Positions 44,450-56,600 are shown, numbered from the stretch's first letter. The stretch: 64,000 bases of DNA from Symbiodinium natans (GCA_905221605.1 CAJNDS010002275.1:157001-221000), one strand, 5' to 3'. Notes: generated by a model from the letters alone, not told the origin. Translations and numbers: made by a program.

Positions 44450-45170
44450 AACTCCTTGTCTGTTCACCTCACTGTAATATTCTTAACCAGGCTCACTCAC
44501 TCCCTTGTACTACTATTGTAGTGTGTGAACGAAACAGGAAAAAGAGAGTTATGTGAATGAATAGACGAAAAAGGCCCCAATTTTATATCATTTTAAAAGG
44601 CCTTTTTCGCATTCACATAATTCGCTCTTTCACTCTTTATAAAGCCAATATTAGAATCATTACGGCGCGCGTGAACTTGCCCGTAATTCGATTTCTAAAG
44701 ATTGAAACCTTCATGAACGACTCTGGGGGAAAAACGCCCATTAAAACATACTAAATTCATGCGTGCCTTATAATTTAACATATTTTAATAGGTTTTTCGT
44801 GGAGTCGCGAGTGAAGGGAGCGATGTAAAAGCCCAAAAATTGTATCAAAAGCACGTGTCATTGCATTCCTTGCCTGTTAATAGAATTTTATAAAATATAC
44901 GAATTATGGGCCCAACTTCTTCGTTCATATAATTCGTACGCTTCGTGCATTCGCTTCGCTTCTTTACAAACGCACTAATTAGTACTCACGTCGTACCTTA
45001 TAAAACTAGTGCAGTTACGCGCATACTAAACGTCCTTAATTCGCGCGTATAATGAATATTTCGTGAGGGTACAATTAAAAGACTCATTTTGTGCCCCTAT
45101 TTCGTTCTCTCCTTTTGATATAAAATCGTGCTTCCTTCGCTCTCTTTCTCGCTCAGTCATTACATGACAG
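44450..45170. other. AT-rich island unlike surrounding DNA
   Basis: About 0.7 kb is markedly AT-rich, with repeated motifs CATATAATTCG / CACATAATTCG and TTCGCTTCG-type clusters. The abrupt change of composition at both edges suggests inserted DNA, perhaps of organellar origin, but I recognise no mitochondrial or plastid gene. A 65-codon plus frame at 44557-44754 (Lys/Ile-rich) is the only open frame. Confidence 0.6.
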
Positions 45171-45960
45171 GCCGGTGGAGCCAGGCATACTCAGGGCCGG
45201 GCTCTCGGAACGATTCGCGCGACTTGAAATAACTTGATATTGTACTTTCCGGCTCGAAACCTGGGTTTGGGCTAGATCTGGGCTTGAAGTGCCCAAACCC
45301 CGCCAAGCTTAACCCGGGCTAGATCTGAGCTTGACTGATGTCTTGAGAACACCCGCCCCACCCCCGCCACCCACTCCCTCCCCGGTAACCCCCTGTGCTG
45401 ATGGGTGCTGTTTACTTCTGAGCTGGGGTCCTCTTGTGTGTGGTCCTGCCAACTTCGTTGAGGCCCACCCTCGCGGACTGCCCTCCACCCGAGTTGTCCT
45501 GTGTAGGGTGCTGTAGGCCCTCTTCACGCGTGCTGTCTTACGGTGATGGAGCTGGGATTGGGAGCCTCCTAGGGTGCTATTTACTTACGCTGGTGGAGCT
45601 GTCTTCTCCCTCCCTTCTCTTCTGACCACGGCCCCCCTTGGGCCGATGGACGTAGCAAAGATTCCTGGACTGCCGGAACAGTCCTTTCTTCTGAGCAAAG
45701 ACATGCGCGCATCGCTCTCTTGCATCTTGGCCGGGTGCTCTCGGGGCGCTTTCTGCAGGTGGCTCACTCACTCACTCGCTCGACTTGGTATTGTGAGCTT
45801 CAGCCTGCTTCAGCTTGCTTCAGCCCGGTGCCGGCACGCAACCATTGGCAGAGAGCCCAAGCAAGTTACGGCGCTACGGCAGAAGTTGCTTTAGACAGAT
45901 CTCTCAGCGAACGCGGGTTTCCAACACGCCTGCGCACCTTTCCTCCTTGAAAATAGCGAA
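45171..45960. other. GC-rich spacer, no supported gene
   Basis: The text GGGCTAGATCTGGGCTTGA near 45270 recurs with one change at about 45317. A Pro-rich frame crosses 45340-45390. No gene is recognised. Confidence 0.4.
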
Positions 45961-45969
45961 CTGCTGTGG

Positions 45970-47058
45970 AACAACCCAGTTTGCAACAGCCGAGTCTTGC
46001 TGCATCGTGTGGGATCTGCTGTGGCCGAGGTGGGCCGGGATTCTTCCAGCCTCCCACGACAAATATGCCACCACCCGGGGGAGCACAGGGCAGAGTCTAG
46101 ACTGCAATCCAACAAACCGGTATGCAACTGAATCTTGCTGCATCGTGTGGGATCTGCTGCGGCCGAGGTGGGCCAGGATTCTACCAGCCTCCCACGACAA
46201 ATATGCCACCACCCGGGGGAGCACAGGGCAGAGTCTGGACTGCAATTCAACAAGCCAGTTTGCAACGGCAGCGTCTTGCTGCATCGTGTGGGATCTGATG
46301 TGGCCGAGGTGGGCCAGGATTCTACCAGCCTCCCACGACAAATATGCCACCACCCGGGGGAGCACAGGGCAGAGTCTGGACTGCAATTCAACAAGCCAGT
46401 TTGCAACGGCAGAGTCTTGCTGCATCGTGTGGGATCTGATGTGGCCGAGGTGGGCCAGGATTCTTCCAGCCTCCCACGACAAATATGCCACCACCCGGGG
46501 GAGCACATGGCAGAGTCTAGACTGCATGCGAGGCCTCATCTTTTATATGTGTTTTGGGCCTCTGCGCGTCACACGGCCGAGGGCCGAGGCGTCATGTAAG
46601 TATCACCGGAACGGTAGCTGCAATTCGCAGGCCAGTTGTATCTTTGGGATCTGCCAGGACCGTACCAGCCTCCCATGGCAAGTATGCCACCACCCGGCGG
46701 AGCACAGGGCAGAGTCTAGACTGAAATTCAAGGTTTTCGGTTGACAAGAAGCTTCTTCTTTGGGGTGGGGGGGTGTTTCAAGCAAACTTATCATTTCTTT
46801 GGGGGGCCGGCGGGGGGGGGGGGGGCGGGGGCGGAGGCAGGGGGTGTCAATTTGATCAGATCAATATGGATGCCCACCAAGAAACAAGAACACCAGCAGC
46901 GGTGCGCTTACTTGGCAAGGGCTAGCTTGAGATGGCCTCGGCTTGCCCTCCAGTGGGATCTGCTTCCTCCAAGGTGGGCCAGGAACGTACCAGCCTCCAA
47001 TGTCAAGCATGCCACCACCTGGGGGAGCGCAGGGCAGAGTCTAGACTGCATGCGAGGC
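45970..47058. repeat. 141-bp tandem repeat with outlying copies
   Basis: Four adjacent units (anchored by TCTTGCTGCATCGTGTGGGA at about 45994, 46133, 46274 and 46415) have a period of 139-141 bp. Two diverged copies lie at about 46608-46725 and 46955-47058, sharing GCCACCACC..GGGGAGC and GCAGAGTCTAGACTG. Frames are open on both strands (309 codons plus, 205 and 211 minus) because the period is a multiple of three. I do not call any of them a gene. Confidence 0.95.
46780..46850. repeat. G-homopolymer low-complexity tract
   Basis: Runs of up to about 14 G with interspersed C/A, between two copies of the 141-bp repeat. Confidence 0.85.
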
Positions 47059-47089
47059 CTTTGTGGTACTGCACCTTGGTATACAGTTC

Positions 47090-47685
47090 ATGTCCGGCTA
47101 TCTGCCTAGGCGGCCTTTATGGCGGCAACAGTCTCTACGGCACATCTGGTGGCCCTGGTGTATTCCGCTGAGACAGGCACCCTCCTATGCAGGTCGTGTG
47201 AGGCTTTCGTGTTTTTTTGTTCGGACAGTGGCTTCGATCACGTCCGAAATCTGCGCACATAAAACCCAACAGAGCTGCAGGGTACAAGAGCCTTTGTGTG
47301 AAAGGCTGTGACAGGCATGAAATCAACCTGTTCCGCTCAAGGCTTAGGGTCTGGATTGCCAGCAATGGTCTGAAATCAGTGCTGGCAGTACTTTGGGAAG
47401 ATTCCTTGATGCTGGGGAGGCGGCCTGCCTGTGAAAATGGACTCTAACCACATTGACATGCAGACGCAATTGTGAAGGCAGTGTGGCGGGTCGGCCGACA
47501 TAAGGGGGTGTCTGCATTCATTTTTTGTAGGGTGCTGCCCAAATCGGAAAGCAAGACCATGAATCAGACACCCATGGTTCAGAAAACAGCACGGGCAGAA
47601 TCAGCAAACAGCGAGGGCGACTCAGCATGCATGGACAGCCATGCATTTACATCGGTCTCCCTCACTGGCGGGCCATCGCCGTAGC
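47090..47685 (+). CDS. possible exons, weak
   Basis: A short plus frame at about 47108-47170 reads GGLYGGNSLYGTSGGPGVF. Further 70-codon frames at 47217-47447 and 47472-47684 (ESKTMNQTPMVQKTARAESA) are open but unsupported. The last one ends in the left arm of the inverted repeat. Confidence 0.2.
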
Positions 47686-48809
47686 CTGGTGGAGTAAGCT
47701 AAGCCTTTCACGGAACCTACCTTAACCTAATCTGCAATGCGAGAGGCCAACCCCCTAAACCTAACCTTACCTAACCGAACCTAACCTAACCTAAGCTAAC
47801 ATGAGAGGGTTGAAGGGTGTGCTTTTAGGGCTTAGGTTTAGGGTTCTCCCCTAAGACAGATTTATTGAAGATAGGTCTACTAAGTACCCCCCCCCCCCGC
47901 TATGATAGGCGTCGATAGACCCCTATACAGACCCCTATGGTAACAAATTTACCACTTGCGCTCGAGCAGCAAGGTTTGCTTTATTTAAATCAGGGTTTTT
48001 AGAGTTTGGGGTCTAGGGGGTTTCAGGGTGTAGGGTTTAGGGCTTTTTAGGGTGCAGGTCTTGGGGCGTTTTAAGTTTGAGGGCTTGGGGTTTTAGGGTT
48101 TAGGGTTTTTTTTCGGTTTAGGTTTTTTTGGGTTTAGGGTTTTTGGCGTTTTTTTTTGGGTGTTTGGAGTTTAGGGTTTAGGGTTGTTTTGGTTTAGGCC
48201 TCAGGGTTTTTTAGGCTTCTGGGGGTTGTAGGGGTTTGGTTTAGAGTTCAGGGGCTTTTGGGGTTTAGGGTTTTGGGGTTTTAGGGTTTAGGGGTTTCTA
48301 GGGCTTAGGGGTTTTTAGGGTTTAGGGGTTCTTGGGGTTTAGGGTTTAGGGATGTTTAGCCCCCCCTCCCATTTGCAAACACAATGCTCTCGGCATCATG
48401 GGGTCAAAAAAGGGGGTGTTGGGGGGGGTGGGGGGGGCGCAGCACCCCCCCCCCCCCCCCAATTGCAAACACAATGCTCGCATGAGAGTCTTCGGGGTTT
48501 GAAGTTGGGGTTTTTAGGGTTTAGGGTTTGTTGGGTTTAGGGCTCAGGGGCTCTTAGGGTGCAGGGCTTAGGGCTTTTTAGGGTTTAGGGTTTCGGGTTT
48601 AGGGCCAGGTTTTTAGGGTTCAGGGGTTTTGAGGGTTTAGGGTTTTGGGTTTCTAGGGTTTAGGGTTTTTTAAGGGTTAAGGGCTTAGGGGTTTTTAGGG
48701 TTTAGGGTTTTTTTTGGGTTTAGGGCTGGGTCTAGGGTTTGGGGTTTTTTAGGGATTAGGGTTTTTTAGGGCCTAGGCCTAGGGTTAGGCTACGGAGATG
48801 GCCCGCCAG
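47665..48809. repeat. telomere-type degenerate repeats within an inverted repeat
   Basis: The left arm (47665-47687) and right arm (48787-48809) are 23-base reverse complements with one mismatch, core GCGGGCCATC and CCGTAGCCT. Between them, C-strand units (CCTAACCTAA) at 47715-47800 give way to about 0.9 kb of degenerate G-strand TTTAGGG units. Poly-C/G tracts occur at 47888-47898 and 48360-48460. Confidence 0.9.
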
Positions 48810-49079
48810 GGAGCTCTGCACCGATGCAGCAAGCACTGTACAAAGATGCATTGAGCCCACTGTTGGTGACTTTGTTTTCTGATTCGTGCCCTGGTTTTTC
48901 TGTTTTGCCCTGTCTCGTTTTCTGATGTTCCCTCATGTTTGCTGAGTTATGCTTGGCTGATTTGCCTGTCACCCATGTTTTGGTTTTGTATATATAAATT
49001 TTGCAGCAGCTCTCGTTTCATGCCATCATCCTTGTGATCACGTAGCAGTGGCGAAGCATCGATCCGCAGTCTCTAGTCT

Positions 49080-49680
49080 CTGAAGCCGAACTGCAACAAG
49101 CTCCTCAGACCTTCTTGGTTGACCTGACAAAAGGAGCCACGAAGCTGTGGCGAACTCCCTTAGCTTCGAGCTCACTCTTGACCGCTTGCTTTTTCGCACT
49201 TGCTCCCGGCATTCTAAGAAAGCGCATCCATCTGAGTTTGAGGTGCACTGGCTGCTGGTTGGCAGGCTGGACATATCTGGACATATCTGGACATCAAGGA
49301 ACATCTCTGGAGAAAAGCTGGAAGCTGACCGTGGCAGGCTGCGCCGGGGCCAATCTGGGGAAAAGAGCCCCCTGGTGCAGCGTTCTGCTGAAAACCTGGG
49401 TGCTGCTGTGTGCTTGCACAGTGCGGGCTGTGCAGACAAAGAGAGAGTGTTGCAGTACGGCATGCAAACATGCGACCAGCGTGCCTGCAGGACTGATGTC
49501 GCCAAAGATGCCAGCTTCCCACAAGGCTGCGGATGCTACTGCGTAGATAGGCAATTTGCCGTGCGCACCTTGCGCAGGTGGACCAAGCCTGGCCCAAGAA
49601 ACCGAGGCAGTCTTTGTTTCGGGCTTCTTCTCTCCTCTCGCTCTCGGTCTCTCTGCCCTGCTGGCAACTTGTTTTGAGTC
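49080..49680 (+). CDS. possible exons upstream of the second TPR gene
   Basis: A plus frame from about 49147 reads LSFELTLDRLLFRTCSRHSK, KAHPSEFEVHWLLVGRLD and, later, SAENLGAAVCLHSAGCADKE. The helical composition fits TPR-like repeats. It may be the 5' part of the gene that follows. Overlapping frames on both strands are featureless. The first ATG-type codon is uncertain. Confidence 0.35.
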
Positions 49681-49847
49681 GTCTGCGCTGAAATGCCGGA
49701 AAGGATTTGGAGCGACAGCTACGTCGTGCTGAAAGAGCAGCAGGCAGAAGTTGACAAATCACGAAGTGTAACCATCAAACCATCAATTGGTCTGAGTGGT
49801 CTTTTAATGTCTTTCTGCTGCGCTTGCTTCTGTTCTTCTGTGGTGTA

Positions 49848-52800
49848 GCCTTCAGGCTTGGCCGGATCTGGGGCGCAGCAGTGGCGGGAGGCGATGAAAG
49901 CCGAGTGGAGCTCACCAAAAACTGCCAGACTGTGTATGAAGGTCTTAGCAAATGCTCGGGCTACTCTTCGGCGAAATCCCGAAAACGCTGCCACCTTGGT
50001 TGTCCGCACAGCACACACACACACACCTCGCACTTCACGAGACAAGCCAGCGTCTGTCAAAGGCTGTTGCTTTGCGGTGTGCAGCAAGGGCTCTGTTGCG
50101 CAGAGCCTAGCCCAGCTCAAGTTGCTTACTTTTCAGTTTTAAAGCTCCGTCAGCCCGGCAGCTGCAAGGTCAACCGACGGGGATGCTGCAGAAATTCGGG
50201 AGTGCCACAAGCAGAGATGGAATGTAGCCGCAAAGTGTACCAGATGATGCGACTTGGCAGGTATGCACGGCAGGCCACCGAATATGGTGATGAGGCCGGC
50301 CCAAAAGCTATGAAATGTCGCAAAACGTTGCGACACGGCGTGCTGAGACTATACAGTTTCTGTCACGCTGTCAGGGTTCACCGTGACTGCAGTGACTGCG
50401 GCCAGGCTTCTGGATTCACACTCGGCTATGAGCTCCACAAATACTTGGGCAAGCTTGCGGAGGCGATGGTTTGTGCCATTTCATCTCCTAAATTTCCTAC
50501 ATACTGCGCTTGACAGACTGCCTACGGTACCACTTCAGGCGGAGCGGGCTTTTCCGGTGGCTGAAAAACATTACTCGGCAGCTTTGGCTTCCAAGGCGCC
50601 GACACAGCTGTCCGCCCCAGACGTGCGCATGACATGAGGGGTCGCCACAGACTCCGATCCGGAGCTGCGCACAGGCGGGTGATGATGCAGCCATGCTGGA
50701 CCTTGCACGCGTGCTGCAAGGGAAGGACGGCAAAGTGCAGGCGAGAAGCCATCATGGCTGTCTTTTGACTCACTCTGCTCTCATGTCGAAGCTGCGACGC
50801 AGTGATACGCAGCGCCTAGAGGCTCGCAGACTCTACGAGGAGGCGGCTTGTGTGACATTGGCATTGCGGAATCATCCCGGAGCTTTTGAGTTCCTGATTC
50901 TCCTGATTCCTGAGGTCATTTCGAGGCACCCTGACAATGCCGAAGGGCACAGGCGATTGGCCGAAATGCATCTTGAGGCTCCAAGCTTAAGAGATTCCCG
51001 GGCTTGGGGGCTACATGTGGTCACATGGCTGCTCTTCTCTTTGTCACCTTGGGGCCCTCCTTTGGGACTTTCTTCGGACCTTGGGCTCAGGCTGACGATG
51101 CTCCAGAAGCTTATCGACTGGCTGCACAGGCTTCGATGCTGTGATGATGTTGTGATGCTTGTTATGCTTCTTGAGTGATCTGAAGAGCTGCAGGCAGCCA
51201 AACTCGCCCCAAGGGATGTCGCAGCTCATTTGTGCCTGGGCCACGCATGCCTCAAGTTGGGAAGGCAGCAAGAAGTCTGCGTATCTCCAAGCCTGTGGCC
51301 CCTGAACATCCCTGACCTCGAACCAGGGCAGACGAGGCATCACGATCCTTCGAGCAGGCAGAAGCTTTTGAAGCTTTTTCCTGACACCTCTCTATCCTCT
51401 CAGCGCTCTCTGTAGAGCTTTTACGCGCTGTGTCAAATGACGTCGTTACCTTATGTCTTGGTGCGTTGTGTTACCTGTGCGCGACAAATGCAAGCTCTGA
51501 TGTTCCCGGCAGGCAGCTGTGCTGCAGCCCGCCTCACTGGATGTCCCATCCATGGTTGCTTTGGCCAGTCACTCAGAGTCAGAGAACTCTTGTTTGCAAC
51601 ACGATGACGCCGAATGTGCGGCCAACGCGTGATAGGCATCCCTCTACCGTAAAGCTGGCCGAGATCAGGCTCGTGCATGTTCAGGGGTATCTGAATACTG
51701 TGTTTGCAGGGTTCGGTCCCTGCATGAGGAGGCAATTGCCTACTACAAGAGGGTGTTGGATGTACGGCCTGGGGACTACGAGTGCACATTGAGCCGCTGC
51801 ACCGCACTACAACTTCAAACTTCATGATCTTTCATGCCTTGCACTGCAATCCACAGGCCCACACGTGGAATCACCTGGCCTTCTATACCTTTTGCATGCT
51901 GGTTGGCCCACTGTGATTGCGGTGGGTCGGAGGGTTTTTTTTTTTGGCTCGGCCAGCTCTCCTTTTTTTGCTGGGCCAACCACGTGCCGAATAAAAAGTG
52001 CCCCTGGACGGGACGAGGACTCGACGGCTCGACGGGCCCAGACACGCGAGTGAGTGAGAGACCGGGCGCGTGCCAAACAAAGCCCCCCCCACCCCACCCC
52101 AACCCCCCAAGCCCCCCTGCTTTTATTCGTGTTCAAGATGCGCAAGCTTGCTTTGTAAAGAGCATCAGCCCATGAAGAAAACTTGCATTCGAAGCATACG
52201 AAACCTTTTCAAACCTGTCATGCTGCATGGCGTTTGCATATAGAGGGGACCGCAGCTTGAACATTTTTGTGTTTAGCCCGTGAAAGCTTGCTTGTAAAGA
52301 ATTCTTGGCACCAATCCTAGGTTTGGCAAACATCCACGCGGACAGAGGCGTCGCCGGGGCTAGCCAGGCCTCCTCCGAGTTATTGGTGGACTTTAATAAG
52401 CGACGTCAGCATCCGTTGTGATTGGCCGTACAGTGGAGGCCGTGCACTACTTTCGCACAGCTTTGCAGCCGGGCCCCTATAGACATGGGAGCATCGTACT
52501 GCAGCTCGATTTCAGCGCTTAGGGTTGAGGGCTTGGGAATTTACGGCTTAGGAATCTAGGGCTTGGGGTCTATAGGGCTTAGTGTTTAGGACTTTTTAGG
52601 ACTTTTGGGGGTTTGGCTTTCAGGGGTTCAAGGTCTACAGGGGCTTAGGGTCTACAGGGTTTAGGGTTTTCAATCATTGGGTGGCAGATGGCTTAGGGAA
52701 GTTTGGCGCAACAAATGAGGTTTATCTCAGCTAGGTACAACATCATCTTTCAAAAGGAGTGAGGCTCCACAAGCTTAGTCCTCCTTCGATTCATCCTATC

Positions 52801-55800
52801 ATCCTTTCGAAAACCATGCTACTTTCGCAGCATGATGCAGTTTGACGGGCCATTTCTACTAATGAAGCTACATTACAGCATCCATGCTGAGACCTCCAAG
52901 CATGTCAGTCAAACAACGGCCTCCCGACCTTCTGGACCGTTGGACCGTGATGCCAGCTCCAATTTCAGGTGCAGACCGAGCACGGTGGACTCCCGAAGCA
53001 TCTATAAGCAGGCAGCAATGCAAGCGACAGCCGTGGAAAGTCTACAAGGTTCACAATGTTCTTCAGCAACACACCTGTGTCCCAGATGGCTACAGTGCAG
53101 ACCACGATACGCTCTTGGAAGGCTGTTGGCATCTGTTGATCCTGCAACTGCCCAGACATGTGCAGACTGCAAGGATGCCCAGCAAACCCTAGAGAGTGCA
53201 GTCCGCGAGCACCCGGATGATGCAGAGGCCTGACAGACAATCCAAGAAAACATGCCGAATGATGGCGGTGCTGAACGCTGTGCTGACAGGTTCCTCTTCA
53301 TCTCTCATGCTTGGTCGCAGGTTTGGCGACAGCTCTTGTCAATCTACGAGCAGCTCAAAGACTCGAAGGGGCAATATCACTGCCACCGACGGCTCGCAAG
53401 GAACTCAGAGGCCAAATGCAGCCCTCTGGACAAAAGAGCTGCTCATGCTGGCTGCAACAGCTGCAGGTACAGCTTGGCGCAGCGACAGCAGCCACGCAGA
53501 CTTCGTGCTCCTCATCAAGAGCGTTACGCAGAAGCCGTATTGAACTGTATTGCAAGCTCAATGCAAGGCATGTTACATGTTGCTGCACCAGGTACGCTGC
53601 GCTTCTACTTTCGGAAGATCGAGTGCGCGAAGCTCGAGATCAGCTCAGTCAGGCTTGTCATTGTCACATGTCATGACAGATCTTGACACATCGCGACGCA
53701 TCTCAGTTGGCGCTGCTAAGCACGTCTCTGACTCCCTGCCCCTCTCTCTCTCTCTCTCCGTTCCCTCCGTGTGCACGCCTGCAGGTTATCAAGTTGGAGC
53801 CCACCAATCTGACAGCGTTGCTCAAGCTGGCACATTGCCACCGGCAGGCGCGAAGAATCCTCGTAGACTCGTAGACCAATCCGTTTCTTAGTACACATCT
53901 GGCAGGATGCTCGAGAAAGCAACTTGGAAGAAGCACGAAAGCTGTACGAGCAGGTGTTGTCCTGAGACCAGTACAGTACCGGTAAGGGAATAGCAGTGGC
54001 ACTTCGGTTTTGGAGGTGCTGAGCATCAACCCTTCCAACTTGGAGGCCGTCCCGAGATGTGAATTGTGCTATGTGGTGATGAGCTGTGACTTCTAGACTC
54101 ATTGACCCATGCTGTATAAGTCCAGGCTCTCGAGGGGGCAGCTTTCTGTGCCCGCAAAGGCAATCACCTCGATCAGGCGCATGCTGTAGACAACTGATCC
54201 CAACTGGCCCCCAGCATCAAACGACAATGCAGGCGACATATTCTAGATTGTACCAGCAGCAACTCTCTGCTTCGCCAGGCTGTCCAATTCTATCAGCAAT
54301 GCTTGAAGGCGGAACGAGGGCTAGGCAGCGGTGACAATCAATGATTTGCAGCACATTCAGCATGAAGGTGAACGCAACTGCAGAAGGGCCGCTCTATTAT
54401 CTTGGCCGGACTCCGCAGCGTTGACTCTTTGCCGTTGGAGCCGTCGGAGCTGTCGGACATGTATCGAGCAACATTAAGGTGACATTCTGTACCGGCAGCA
54501 TCGGCATGCGGAGTGCCAGTTCTATTTGTCCAGGCATCCGTCGATGCAGCAAAGACTGCCCAAGCTTGGTATGCGCGATTGACATATTCTGCCGAGTTTA
54601 GCTGGTGCGCCAGGTTGGTCGAGACAAATTGTACAACAGACTACAAGACAGGGGCTTTGTGCCTCAACATGGCGAAGCAATCAAAGTGAAGGATTTTGCC
54701 GGCAGCAACCGTGCATCTCCAGCAAGAATGAACCGGAGGTACCTCCTGGCCAAGTCGTACGTGTCCCTGGACGAATACGAGGAGGCCCTTCTTGCTTGAC
54801 TGGGTGCAAGGACATGCAAGGAGTCGATAACATCGGCTTGAGGCTGAGAAGCAAGCCCGGCTTGGGCTCGCACTGAAGCCGTCAGCCGCCCAGCTCGTCA
54901 TGTCTAGCCATGTTTCGCCGATTATTGCAGAAGTGCCGTTGAACAGACCAAGGAATCACCCGCATTTCCTCTTCATCTTGGCTCTGGTGAAGAACCGAAT
55001 GGCTGATTTTGATTCTTCCATTGCCACTCTGAAAAAGGCCCCTGAAGAATCATGCCAAATCTTTTGATGAACTGACTGAGACTGATTTGCATCAGGCCTT
55101 TCTCCACCTGAGCTCCGCAGATAGTGACAACCTAAAAGTGGAAATCCACGATTGGCTGGCCCAGGCATAATGTCACGCGCTGTGGTTGACAAGCTTTGAT
55201 CATCGTTTCCACTTTCCAGGCTTATGAGAGAAAGGGCGAGTACACGAATGCCTTGGCAGAGTACGGAGCACAGTGCAGTGCTGTCACTTCGAGGCAGCCA
55301 TCGTGCTTTGTCGAACTCAGGCTCTCCTTGGCCCTGAAACAGGAGCCATCGCATGTAAGATCCTTAGCACAGCAGCAGCATTGCCGCTGTTCAGCTGTGC
55401 TTGACTCTTGATACTCTTTTGCCTTCTTCAGGTGTCTTCTCTCATCACGCAGGGTCTCATCCACATGCAGATGAAAGATCTAGAGCAGGCACGCGGCGTG
55501 CCTGTACATGTGTGCTGCACAAAGACATGAGTCACATGAGGCAATGAGAGGCGTTAGCCCATCAAGTGCAGGCTGAAACCTCCTACCGCAAAGCCCTGGC
55601 GGTAGAGAAAAATCACGCAGGGCTCTCAGCCTTAGCGCCCTCGGATCCCCAAAATAGCTACACTGTCTCACAATCTTCGAATCTAAGTGGGCACAGTTGA
55701 CGTTTGCACGAGGCACTTGCTCTGGTCCGCCTCGGCTGCTGCAAGCTGTTGGCAGGAGACTTGCAGGAGGTGGAGATAATATGAGACAAGTGGAAGGCGT

Positions 55801-55905
55801 AGACGTGACCTTGTTCAAATCAAATCAGTATTTAACGAGGCGATCCAGCTGTTCCAGCGTGCCTTGCAGCAGCGATGTGGCACAGTCGCCTTGCCTCGCG
55901 TCGTC
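49848..55905 (+). CDS. second TPR protein gene, highly fragmented
   Basis: Many short plus segments carry single TPR helices: WREAMKAEWSSPKTARLCMK with ATLRRNPENAAT (49880), RLGRYARQATEYGDEAGPKA (50250), LEARRLYEEA (50815), ISRHPDNAEGHRRLAEMHLE (50917), LQAAKLAPRDVAAHLCLGHA (51187), EEAIAYYKRVLDVRPGDYE (51727), YALGRLLASVDPATAQTCAD (53112), YAALLLSEDRVREARDQLSQ (53594), VIKLEPTNLTALLKLAHCHR (53785), NLEEARKLYEQVL (53922), AVQFYQQCLKAERGLG (54279), YLLAKSYVSLDEYEEALLA (54740), MADFDSSIATLKKA (55000), AYERKGEYTNALAEYG (55219), GLIHMQMKDLEQARG (55462), ALVRLGCCKLLAGDLQE (55708) and NEAIQLFQRALQQRCG (55827). These alternate as helix A and helix B exons. The protein would be a TPR solenoid of unknown partner. 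Confidence 0.6.
51930..52135. repeat. T-, C- and GC-rich low-complexity stretch
   Basis: Poly-T, the inverted motif TTGGCTCGGCCAGC/GCTGGGCCAACC and CCCCACCCC tracts lie in a presumed intron. Frames here are not coding. Confidence 0.6.
52141..52225. repeat. dispersed repeat copy A
   Basis: About 85 bp resembling 62625-62708, sharing CTTG.TTGTAA, ..CATGAA.AAA..TTGCAT and TTTTC.AAAC.TGTCATGC in the same order and orientation. Confidence 0.65.
52520..52680. repeat. short degenerate telomere-type patch
   Basis: Repeated GGCTTAGG, TTTAGGAC and TCTAGGGCTT units resemble the degenerate TTTAGGG block at 48 kb but are shorter and more decayed. It lies in a presumed intron of the second TPR gene. Confidence 0.6.
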
Positions 55906-56269
55906 CCAAGCAAGACTTAAGTACAACTTAATACATCTTGCGTGCATCTTGCGTGCATTCTGAATTCCACAAGTGCTTGCGCATCGACCGCCTCGAGGGG
56001 GTTCGGGAGAGCTTTTGGCCGCCAAGGCTTCTTTGGGGCTTCTGTGAATGCCACATTCAACTCATTCGAGGGCGTTTCGAACTATTCCCCAGAGTCTGCA
56101 ATGCAAAGCTTCCCAAGTGAACGAAGGGGAGGGGGGAGTTGGATGGGGTTGGGGCCGGACACTTTGAGAGTGCTTCAGAGGTGGGCAAGCAGGGGTCACA
56201 GGAGTCACAGTGATCTCTGAACGCCTTTTGCGGGTCGGCGAAGTATTCAAAGTATTCTCTTTCGGCTGA

Positions 56270-56600
56270 TGGCTTTGAGGCTCTGTCAAAGGATCAGCTC
56301 GGATTTACATGGCACTGGCAATGATGGGGCAGCAGGTCGTGAGGGCTTTGGCTGCTGGCTATTGTTTGCTCGATCAACATTTTCATCGACTTATCCCGCA
56401 GGACATGGATGGAGCCCTTTACCAGCTTACCGAAGCTCGCAAAAGCCACAGGCTTGACATTGCTCATTGCCCCAGATGTGAGTGGAAGTGGAACGACCAT
56501 GGAGCAACCAGGAACTTCGAGCACTTGTGCAGCTCTGGCAAGGACAGCATCGTCAAAGGCACTTGTGGCAGTTGTGGCAGTACTTCCAAGACTCCAAGAC
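56270..56600 (+). CDS. possible exon, TPR-like
   Basis: After a CAG at 56402 a frame reads DMDGALYQLTEARKSH and continues RLDIAHCPRCEWKWNDHGAT with two CxxC-like spacings. The first part could be another TPR helix of the preceding gene. Evidence is limited to composition and the acceptor. Confidence 0.3.

Noticed and set aside
47677-47687. CCGTAGCC at both inverted-repeat arms as a relic of the dinoflagellate spliced leader
   Set aside because: Only eight bases match the known leader, and the following ATTTTGGCTCAAG part is absent in both arms.
47665-48809. Ancient head-to-head telomere fusion
   Set aside because: A fusion would read TTTAGGG units followed by CCCTAAA units. Here the order is reversed.
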